This document shows positions 5,805 to 10,841 of a stretch of DNA of 10,841 bases, piece by piece. Numbering within the stretch: position 1 is the first letter of the stretch; each line of letters starts with the position of its first letter. Origin of the DNA: Micromonosporaceae bacterium (lineage in GTDB: Bacteria; Actinomycetota; Actinomycetes; Mycobacteriales; Micromonosporaceae); the NCBI GenBank assembly GCA_019690055.1, contig JADGGF010000104.1:1-10841 (forward strand). Direction: 5' to 3'. A program made the position numbers and the translations under genes. The notes beneath the pieces were generated by a model, which ran no database searches, had not been told where the DNA came from, and saw only the letters and a program-made list of their open reading frames with translations.

Positions 5805-6471
5805 CGAAGGCGCGCAGCCCTTGGGCATAGATGTCTCGCGCGGCCAGTGTTGGCCATCGATCGCCGATGGCGGCCAGGCGAGGCAGCCGGGACAGGTCGA
5901 CACCGCGGAAGAAGGTGTCACCGACCGCGACGCGGGGGCGGTCCGCTCGTCTCTGTCCGGAGTGGGCGCGAACGAGGATCTCGCCGGCCGTGTAGTACCA
6001 GATGTTGCGGAAGATATCGACACCCTGCTCTACCGTGCACCCGCACTCGACGGCTCCCGCCACGATGGCCTCAACCATCGACACGGCCGGTTCGCCGAGC
6101 CGGCCGAGGAAACCGTCGCTGGTGAGCACCTCGGCGGCCCAGGGCCACGCTGCCAGCGAGTCATGGATGGCGACAGCTGCGGCGACTATGCGGTCCCGCG
6201 GCTCGGCCGGAAGCTCGACGGACAGGGTCCGCTTGGCGTGCTCGTTCAGCAACTGAATCAGCAGATCCTCGCGATCCCGCACGTGGTGGTACAGGGTCGT
6301 TCCGCCGATGCCCAACTCGGCGGCCAGCCGGCGTACGGTCAGCTTCTCCCAACCGTCTCGATCGATGATCCTGCGGGCCGCCGCCAGGATCTGCGCGCGG
6401 GTTGTGACAGGCGGTCGGCCGATGCGGCCGCGCGACGCCGGGGACGTGGACACGCAGTCATCATCGCGCAT
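5764..6471 (-). CDS. TetR family transcriptional repressor
   Basis: A 235-residue TetR-type regulator. The helix-turn-helix spans residues ~25-71: TRAQILAAARRIIDRDG, then LTVRRLAAELGIGGTTLYHH, then VRDREDLL, all standard. The C-terminal half, with conserved-looking VSMVEAIVAGAVECG and FRNIWYYTAGEILV, is the ligand-binding and dimer part and resembles the TetR_C type found in drug-efflux regulators. I start at ATG 6471; GTG 6453 is possible, and neither has a clear ribosome binding site. The open frame to 6591 runs back across the neighbouring promoter and is not used. It is divergent from the MFS exporter with only 74 bases between, which predicts that it represses the exporter and perhaps itself until a toxic compound binds. 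Confidence 0.88.
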   Translation of the reverse strand: MRDDDCVSTSPASRGRIGRPPVTTRAQILAAARRIIDRDGWEKLTVRRLAAELGIGGTTLYHHVRDREDLLIQLLNEHAKRTLSVELPAEPRDRIVAAAVAIHDSLAAWPWAAEVLTSDGFLGRLGEPAVSMVEAIVAGAVECGCTVEQGVDIFRNIWYYTAGEILVRAHSGQRRADRPRVAVGDTFFRGVDLSRLPRLAAIGDRWPTLAARDIYAQGLRAFVNGLLDQARSAAR

Positions 6472-6509
6472 CACCGGACACGCCCCGGAACGCCGGCACG
6501 GGACCCAAC

Positions 6510-6539
6510 TCGACAGCGGTCGGCCGCGGCTGCTAGTTT
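6510..6539 (+). promoter_or_regulatory. Promoter of the MFS exporter gene
   Basis: TCGACA (6510-6515) as -35 and TAGTTT (6534-6539) as -10, with an 18-base spacer. The predicted transcription start is about 6546, exactly the A of the exporter's ATG, so the message is probably leaderless; no ribosome binding site is seen before the ATG. Confidence 0.55.
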
Positions 6540-6558
6540 CGGAACATGTTCGAAAACT
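6535..6558. promoter_or_regulatory. 24-bp near-palindromic TetR operator candidate
   Basis: Symmetric about 6546/6547: the core GAACATGTTC (6542-6551) is perfect and the outer arms AGTTT (6535-6539) and AAACT (6554-6558) match too, giving 10 of 12 pairs. It covers most of the -10 box, the predicted transcription start and the start codon, so a bound TetR dimer would block the promoter. TetR operators commonly have this size and form. Confidence 0.65.
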
Positions 6559-8030
6559 CTGGCAGCCCGCTCGGCTCGTCCCGCAGGCCATCGCCGGGGC
6601 TCACCCTCGCGGCGGTGGCTGTCGCGCAGTTCCTGGTCTCGCTGGACCTGTCGGTCGTGAACGTCGGCCTCCCCCAGATCGGGTCGAGCCTCGGCTTCAG
6701 CGCGGTTGGCCTGACCTGGGTGATCCACGCCTACGCCCTCACGTTCGGCGGCCTTCTCCTGCTCGGCGGTAAGGCGGCCGACGCGTACGGTCACAAGCGC
6801 GTCCTGCTGGCCGGGCTCAGCCTGTTCGGTCTCGCCTCGCTCCTCGGGGGGTTCGCCACCGAACCGGGCCACCTGGTCGCCGCGCGGGCCGTCCAAGGCA
6901 TCGGCGCCGCGGCATTGGCGCCCGCCGCGCTCGCGCTCCTGACCATGACGTTCCCGTCCGGCCGGCCCCGCGTGCGCGCGTTCGGGGTGTGGAGCGCGAT
7001 GAACGCCGCCGGTGGCGCGCTCGGCGTGGTGGCCGGAGGGCTGCTCACCGAGTACGCGAGCTGGCGCTGGGTGATGTTCATCAATGCGCCTATGGCAGCG
7101 GTGACGCTGGCTCTGGCCCTCCGCGCGGTCGCCGCGGACGCTCCTCGGGCGCGTCGAGGTCGTCCCGATGTCCTCGGTGCGGTCCTGGTCACGGCGGGCA
7201 TGACCACACTGGTCTTCGGCATCGTCAATACGGATCGATACTCGTGGGCCTCGCCGGTCACCGGGGGGACGCTCCTGGCCGCCGCCGTCCTGCTGGCCGC
7301 ATTCGTTCTGGTCGAACGCACGACCGCGCGGGAGCCGATGCTGCGGCTGGGCCTGTTCGCCAACCGCTCGGTCGCCGGGGCGAACGCCTACAACCTCCTG
7401 CTCGGTGGAGCGCTCGCCTCGGCCTTCTACTTCGGATCCCTGTACCTGCAGCGCGTGCTGGGGACCGGCGCCGCCCTGACCGGAATCGAGTTCCTGCCCT
7501 TCGCCCTCGGCGTGGTCGTCGGATCGATGCTCGCCATCAAGCTCGGGTACCGTCTCGCCCCGCGGACGCTGCTGATCGTCGGTGGCCTGCTCACCGCGAT
7601 CGGGTTCGCCTGGTTCGGCCTCATCGACGCCGATGGGACCTTCGTCGCCGACGTGCTGGGTCCATCGATCATCGCGAGTATCGGTTTCGGGCTCTGCCTT
7701 GGACCAGTCGTCTCCACCGCCACGGTCGGTGTCGCACCGCAGGAGACCGGCACCGCCTCAGGACTGCTCAACAGCTCCCGCCAGATCGGTGCCTCCCTCG
7801 GCTTGGCCGTCCTGGGCACCGCGGCCCAGCACCGGACCGGCCAGGTGCTGACGCCTGAGTCGCTCACCGACGGGTACGCGCTCGGCCTTAATCTCTGTGC
7901 CGCTCTTCTGATCGGGTCCGTCGTCATCGCCCTCACCGTCCTACCGCGAAAGCGACGGATACCGCCGGTCGTACCGGCCGAACTCGACAGTCCCGTCCCG
8001 AGCGCGTCGGCGCACCCGGTCAGGAGCTGA
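6546..8030 (+). CDS. MFS drug exporter, DHA2 (EmrB/QacA) family, 14 TM
   Basis: A 494-residue proton-driven multidrug exporter of the cytoplasmic membrane. The length and run of hydrophobic segments fit the 14-helix DHA2 group. Visible motifs: LDLSVVNVGLPQIG in helix 1 (motif D1), GGKAADAYGHKRVLLAG in the loop after helix 2 (motif A), ARAVQGIGAAALAPAAL in helix 4 (motif B), and GALGVVAGGLLTEYASWRW in helix 5 (motif C region, with the usual Pro of GPxxGG replaced). A hydrophilic tail of about 30 residues rich in Pro, Arg and Ser ends the protein. The start is ATG 6546, leaderless as judged from the promoter. It is divergent from tetR, which probably controls it through the palindrome over its start. 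Its end overlaps the end of the opposing response regulator gene by 11 bases. Substrates cannot be read from sequence. Confidence 0.9.
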   Translation: MFENSGSPLGSSRRPSPGLTLAAVAVAQFLVSLDLSVVNVGLPQIGSSLGFSAVGLTWVIHAYALTFGGLLLLGGKAADAYGHKRVLLAGLSLFGLASLLGGFATEPGHLVAARAVQGIGAAALAPAALALLTMTFPSGRPRVRAFGVWSAMNAAGGALGVVAGGLLTEYASWRWVMFINAPMAAVTLALALRAVAADAPRARRGRPDVLGAVLVTAGMTTLVFGIVNTDRYSWASPVTGGTLLAAAVLLAAFVLVERTTAREPMLRLGLFANRSVAGANAYNLLLGGALASAFYFGSLYLQRVLGTGAALTGIEFLPFALGVVVGSMLAIKLGYRLAPRTLLIVGGLLTAIGFAWFGLIDADGTFVADVLGPSIIASIGFGLCLGPVVSTATVGVAPQETGTASGLLNSSRQIGASLGLAVLGTAAQHRTGQVLTPESLTDGYALGLNLCAALLIGSVVIALTVLPRKRRIPPVVPAELDSPVPSASAHPVRS

Positions 8031-8728
8031 TCGTTGAGTCGTTCGCTGGTGAGCCGCCGGTCAGCGATGGGTCGACGATCCGGTAGCCGACACCCGGCAT
8101 CGTCTCAATGACCGGCGGGTCACCGAGTTTGCGCCGCAACCGGCTCACCGTGACGGTAACGGTGTTGGTAAACGGATTGGCGTTCTCGTCCCAGACCTTC
8201 TCGAGCAGAGTCTCCGTGCTCAGGAAACCCGGACTCGCCTCGAGCAGCGCCTGCAGCACGGCGAACTCCTTCACCGTGAGGGCGAGCGGGTGCCCGTCGC
8301 GGGTGGCGTGGCGCTGCACCGGGTCGAGGTGGATTCCGGCGACACGCAGGGTCCGCGGACGCGCGTCCGGCTTGCGGCGGGCCAGCGCCCGGATCCGCAG
8401 CACCAGTTCCGCGAAATGGAAGGGCTTGCCGAGATAGTCGTCCGCACCGAGGCTCAGCCCGCTGATCCGGTCGCCGGGCGCGCTGGCCGCGGTCAGCATC
8501 AGCACCATGGGGCGTACGTCTCGCTCGGCGATCATCTGGCACAGGGTGTCTCGCGGGCAAGCTGGGGAGATCCCGGTCCAGGACCACCACGTCATGGACG
8601 GACAGGTCGAGTTTGGTGGCGGCGTCGAGTCCGTCATAGGCGATGTCGACCGCCATTCCGTTGTCCCGCAACCCTTCCGCGATGACCTCGGCCAGTGCGC
8701 GGTCGTCCTCGACGACGAGAACCCTCAT
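8020..8728 (-). pseudogene. OmpR family response regulator, single-base frameshift
   Basis: The frame from ATG 8728 gives a receiver start: MRVLVVEDD with the acidic pocket Asp8/Asp9, and the phosphate-accepting Asp51 in VVVLDRDLP. After Pro58 (8555-8557) the frame breaks: four bases (8551-8554) stand where three are expected. From 8550 another frame continues with DTLCQMIAERD, VLMLTAA (receiver Thr/Ala), LGADDYLGKPFHF (conserved Lys), then a winged-helix output domain with LTVKEFAVLQALLEASPG, VWDENANPFTNTVTVTV, SRLRRKLGD and PGVGYRI. Repaired, it would be 235 residues, normal for the family, with every key residue present. Removing one C would give the common family sequence P-G-D-T. The break is either a sequencing error or recent inactivation. 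It overlaps the kinase stop by ATGA, in the less usual order kinase then regulator. Confidence 0.8.
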
Positions 8729-8967
8729 GCCGCAACCCCGGCCCTCGTGGTCGACTGGACTGACTCCGTCGGCAGTGCCCCGTGAGCCGATTCCGTCGGC
8801 CGTTTCCCGTCGGCTGACTCCATCGGCAATGTGATCGCCACCCGAAGGCCACCGGTGGGCCGCGCTTGCAGTGCCAGCCGGCCACCGTGCGCGGTGGCGA
8901 CAGCGGCCACAATGGACAGACCGAGGCCGGAGGAGCCCGTACCCGGATCAGTTTGAAAGATACGGGT
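8725..8967 (-). pseudogene. Sensor histidine kinase, C-terminal fragment
   Basis: About 80 residues remain. They start at RIFQTDPGTG, run through the ATP-lid G box GSSGLGLSIVAAVATAHGG, the last strand GLRVAITLP, and a tail. The sensor, the HisKA helix with the phosphorylated His and the N box are missing: at about 8958-8970 the sequence switches to a plus-strand monooxygenase fragment. The tail contains a three-fold nine-residue repeat (8746-8826). The TGA stop overlaps the ATG of the response regulator, so kinase and regulator were one operon. It is not functional as a kinase. Confidence 0.75.
8746..8826 (-). repeat. Three 27-bp tandem repeats in the kinase tail
   Basis: Coding-strand units of nine codons give PMESADGKR, PTESAHGAL and PTESVQSTT. 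The first halves are nearly the same in DNA (CCGAYGGARTC) and the ends have diverged. This is a degenerate in-frame duplication in the hydrophilic kinase tail; it does not touch the catalytic part. Confidence 0.65.
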
Positions 8968-9801
8968 GTCCAAGCACTGCAGGAGTGCCTGCCGACGCAC
9001 CTCTTCGATCTCTGCCTGGCGACCTCGCTACGGCCCGCTACCCGGATGGTGTTCACCGACGCGCAGCTGAATCCGAAGTTCATGAAGCCGATCCCACCGG
9101 TGGATCCCGGCATCGGCGGGTTCGGGATCAACCGGCTGACCCTGCGCGAGATCCTTCTCGCCGACCTCGGCCCGAGGGTTCATTTCGGCAAGAAACTCAC
9201 CCATTACGAACCGGCCGGCGACGGTCGGGTCATCGCTTGGTTCGCCGATGGCACCTCCGCGGTCGCGGACCTGCTGGTCGGTGCCGACGGCACCGGCTCG
9301 ACCGTGCGAGCCCAACTGGTCCCCGACGCGGTTATCGACGAGGTTGCCTGGGCGATCTATGGCAGGACGCCGATCACCGAGGAGACATTGTCGTGGCTGC
9401 CTGACCTCCTGGCCGACACGTTCAACCTCGTGATCGGCGAAGGCGACGCGACGTTCTCCGTGGCAACCTGCCGAACCCACGAATCACCAACTGCTGCGGC
9501 ACATCGGCTCGCGCCCGGTCTCTCGATCACCGACATCCCTGACTACCTGCAGTGGATCGTGCCGCTGCTGGACGAACAGCTCCGCGCTGCCGAGCCCGCC
9601 GCACTGCACCGCCTGGCTACCGACACTGTCGCGACCATGCACCCAGCCGTGCGCCGCGTGCTCGACCAAGCCGACATCGAGGCCACCTTCGCCGTACGCA
9701 TCACCTCTGCACGCCGAGTCGCCCTCTGGGCGGATCCCACGGTGACCTTGCTGGGGGAGCGGCTGGCCGTCGAGCGGGACGTGCTACGCGGGCTGCCGTA
9801 G
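8959..9801 (+). pseudogene. FAD-dependent monooxygenase, both ends missing
   Basis: From about base 8965 the frame reads GVQALQECLPTHLFDLCLATS, typical of the middle of PHBH-fold aromatic monooxygenases. It goes on through FGINRLTLREILLADLG and the second FAD motif LLVGADGTGSTVRAQL (about 9271-9318). The N-terminal Rossmann GxGxxG motif is absent: upstream sequence is antisense to the kinase fragment. Near the end VTLLG (9742-9756) should run on as GDAxHxxxP, the third FAD motif, but reads GERLAVERD and stops at 9801. About 265 of the ~400-500 residues usual for the family are left, without two of three FAD-binding motifs. The open frame extends upstream to 8866, but those residues are antisense to the kinase and not part of the family. 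Non-functional. Confidence 0.72.
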
Positions 9802-10106
9802 CCCTGACCCTGCTGAGGCGGCCGACCGCGGCTCGCAGGCTCATTCGCATCTTGTCCAGGCTGACCCGTCGCGACGACGAGCTGGTGGCGCGGGCTCTCG
9901 TCCACGTACTCGCGGCCTCGATCGCCGGAGCTAACGACCTGAAGTTGCCCCTGCCGCGGGACTCGCGAATGGCTCAGCTGGTCGACGCGATTCTGGCCGA
10001 CTCGAGGGAACCCCACGTGCCCCGTCACCGCAAGCCAAGCGGCGACACTCAATCCGATCCGCTCGGGACCGCTCGGGGTGTTCGGACAGCGGAAGGTGAC
10101 GCCTAA
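9798..10106 (+). pseudogene. Possible AraC-family regulator fragment
   Basis: In a different frame from the monooxygenase, bases 9798-10020 keep GC-rich third positions and give a plausible helical protein: ARRLIRILSRLTRRDDELV, then ARALVHVLAAS, then LKLPLPRDSRMAQLVDAIL. The last part resembles the linker before the DNA-binding domain in a group of AraC regulators (LPLPRDxRxxxLxxALLADP). The helix-turn-helix that should follow is absent; from about 10020 to the stop at 10106 the sequence looks non-coding. No start is visible. This is my weakest gene call: it rests on one short motif and codon bias. Confidence 0.3.
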
Positions 10107-10494
10107 GAAGATCCCTTGACGCTCCATCGGACCAGAACCTCGTGGAGGCCTTCTCCTGCTGGCTGGCGTCGTCCTCGGCCTCGTGCCAGCCGTCTGGCAC
10201 CGCCGACCCCACTGGCGACCCGAAGCCGACGGCCGACCCGTCGTGCCTGATTGCTCGGTGGGCCGACGTCAATGACGGCGAGCGTCACCCACCTGGGCCA
10301 GCAGGTGTAACCCCAGGAACGCTCGGTTGGCGGGCGGTCGGAGTCGGGCCGGCGCCCCGTCGGCAGCCTCGGTTGCCGAGCTGGTTCGCCGCCACTGAGT
10401 CAAGATCAACAGGGCGATGTCCGATATGTCGTCACGTCACCGCTCCAGGGTGACTGAACGGTCGGCGGTGAGGTCCCTGGCGACGAAATGACCA
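10107..10494. other. 388 bases without a recognisable gene
   Basis: Several open frames cross this stretch on both strands, but none has a ribosome binding site, typical third-position bias or a recognisable motif. Weak inverted repeats are present (TCACCGC 10437-10443 with GCGGTGA 10465-10471; CCAGGG 10445-10450 with CCCTGG 10475-10480). I see no integrase, transposase or copy of the tRNA 3' end that would mark an integrated element. Confidence 0.5.
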
Positions 10495-10529
10495 AGAGCC
10501 TTGATCAACTTCGGGTCGATCAAGGCTCT
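10495..10529 (-). terminator. Strong hairpin behind tRNA-Ala
   Basis: AGAGCCTTGATC (10495-10506) and GATCAAGGCTCT (10518-10529) form a perfect 12-bp stem around an 11-base loop. It starts 14 bases past the tRNA CCA end in the direction of transcription. On the minus strand the stem is followed by TGGTCATTT, a weak T-rich stretch. A tRNA terminator is the likely role. Confidence 0.75.
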
Positions 10530-10543
10530 GAACTTGGGAAACG

Positions 10544-10620
10544 TGGTGGAGCTGAGGGGATTTGAACCCCTGACCCCCTCGATGCGAACGAGGTGCGCTA
10601 CCAGGCTGCGCTACAGCCCC
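10544..10620 (-). tRNA. tRNA-Ala (anticodon CGC)
   Basis: A complete cloverleaf on the minus strand with an encoded CCA end (10544-10546). The acceptor stem GGGGCTG/CAGCTCC contains the G3-U70 pair that marks alanine tRNAs, and the discriminator base is A. D stem GCGC/GCGC; anticodon stem CCTCG/CGAGG with loop TTCGCAT and anticodon CGC (10584-10586 on the plus strand as gcg), which reads GCG codons; T arm AGGGG-TTCAAAT-CCCCT. All stems pair without mismatch apart from the G-U. Confidence 0.96.
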
Positions 10621-10655
10621 ATCTCGTGCGTCCGGGTCGGCCCGCACGACACATA

Positions 10656-10661
10656 AGGCTA
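10656..10661 (-). promoter_or_regulatory. Possible -10 box of tRNA-Ala
   Basis: On the minus strand TAGCCT fits the actinobacterial TANNNT -10 pattern. It would start transcription near 10649, about 29 bases before the mature 5' end. No good -35 box is visible in the GC-rich sequence upstream. Confidence 0.3.
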
Positions 10662-10763
10662 ACAGGGACCCCCGGCCGGACGCGAACCAGATCCCGGGGT
10701 GGCGCGGGCCACTCGTCGCCGCAGGCGAGCTGAGCCGTCAGCGAGCCGGGTGCAGGCAGGCCG

Positions 10764-10783
10764 GGGCCGCCGGCCAGCGGCCC
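10764..10783 (-). terminator. GC hairpin behind the partial gene at the right edge
   Basis: GGGCCGC (10764-10770) pairs with GCGGCCC (10777-10783) around CGGCCA. It lies 10 bases past the stop at 10794 of the gene entering from the right, so it is a likely terminator and separates that gene from the tRNA. There is no T-run. Confidence 0.45.
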
Positions 10784-10793
10784 ACGCGCGGGA

Positions 10794-10841
10794 TCAGTAG
10801 GTGCCGGTGCGGCGGGGGTAGCGCTCAGTGCGGGGGACGGC
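10794..10841 (-). CDS. C-terminal end of a gene running off the right edge
   Basis: The minus strand reads 15 codons, AVPRTERYPRRTGTY, to a TGA at 10794-10796. Third positions are all G or C except one, and a hairpin follows the stop, both in favour of a real gene end. Too short to identify. Confidence 0.4.
   Translation of the reverse strand, partial: AVPRTERYPRRTGTY

Noticed and set aside
6472..6591. Longer TetR N-terminus from 6591
   Set aside because: It overlaps the exporter promoter, operator and first codons on the other strand, and the added residues are low in helix content and rich in Ser, Arg and Cys.
8866..8958. N-terminal 31 codons of the monooxygenase open frame
   Set aside because: They are antisense to the kinase ATP-lid region and contain no Rossmann motif; the frame is open by chance.
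9543..10127. 194-codon minus-strand open frame over the monooxygenase end
   Set aside because: It is antisense to conserved monooxygenase sequence and has no recognisable motif or ribosome binding site.
10142..10453. 103-codon plus-strand open frame
   Set aside because: Pro/Ala/Thr/Arg-rich translation without a start signal or known motif; composition is that of non-coding high-GC DNA.
10437..10480. Inverted repeats TCACCGC/GCGGTGA and CCAGGG/CCCTGG
   Set aside because: The stems are 6-7 bp, interlocked and widely spaced; at this GC content they are expected by chance.
10544..10620. tRNA-Ala as an integration site for a mobile element
   Set aside because: No copy of the tRNA 3' end was found elsewhere in the window and there is no integrase or excisionase gene; an element ending outside the window cannot be excluded.

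Overview
The window looks like chromosomal DNA of a high-GC actinomycete. The codon bias is strongly GC-rich, GTG starts are common, two genes appear to be leaderless, and the families present (YihY/BrkB, a Cys-rich DUF326/Csp protein, DHA2 efflux, OmpR regulators) suit a soil-type actinobacterium. I cannot place it at genus level from sequence alone.

Left part (1-3160), intact genes: a UxaA-type altronate/galactarate dehydratase on the minus strand with a long hairpin behind its stop. It is divergent from a YihY/BrkB membrane protein on the plus strand, which carries a rare TTA codon. YihY converges on a minus-strand cytosolic copper-storage-like protein with 16 cysteines, with a hairpin between the two.

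Middle part (3160-5800), mixed intact and broken genes: a 327-base gap with a 20-bp tandem repeat; a doubly truncated GH43-like beta-propeller remnant that still has a good ribosome binding site; an intact MarR regulator whose promoter, 19-bp palindromic operator and leaderless GTG start are packed into 40 bases; and a small TfoX C-terminal-domain protein translationally coupled to it. Then come a VOC (glyoxalase-type) tail fragment, a MarR N-terminus joined out of frame to another regulator's tail, and a VOC gene with a one-base frameshift. A perfect 12-bp palindrome separates the last two divergent genes.

Right-centre (5764-8728): an intact TetR regulator divergent from an intact 14-TM-type DHA2 MFS exporter. 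A 24-bp near-palindrome covers the exporter's -10 box, predicted transcription start and start codon. This is a classic drug-efflux repressor pair and is the clearest working regulatory module here. The exporter converges, with an 11-base overlap, on an OmpR response regulator carrying a single-base frameshift.

Right part (8725-10841): the last ~80 residues of a histidine kinase, overlapping the response regulator by 4 bases; an internal fragment of an FAD monooxygenase; and a possible AraC-family fragment. A stretch without a recognisable gene follows, then a complete tRNA-Ala(CGC) with a strong hairpin behind it and the last codons of a minus-strand gene at the window edge.

Overall, intact genes are interleaved with at least seven broken ones between 3485 and about 10100. 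That looks like a decaying accessory region, although the single-base frameshifts could be sequencing errors. I found no phage, CRISPR, transposase or clearly new multi-gene system.
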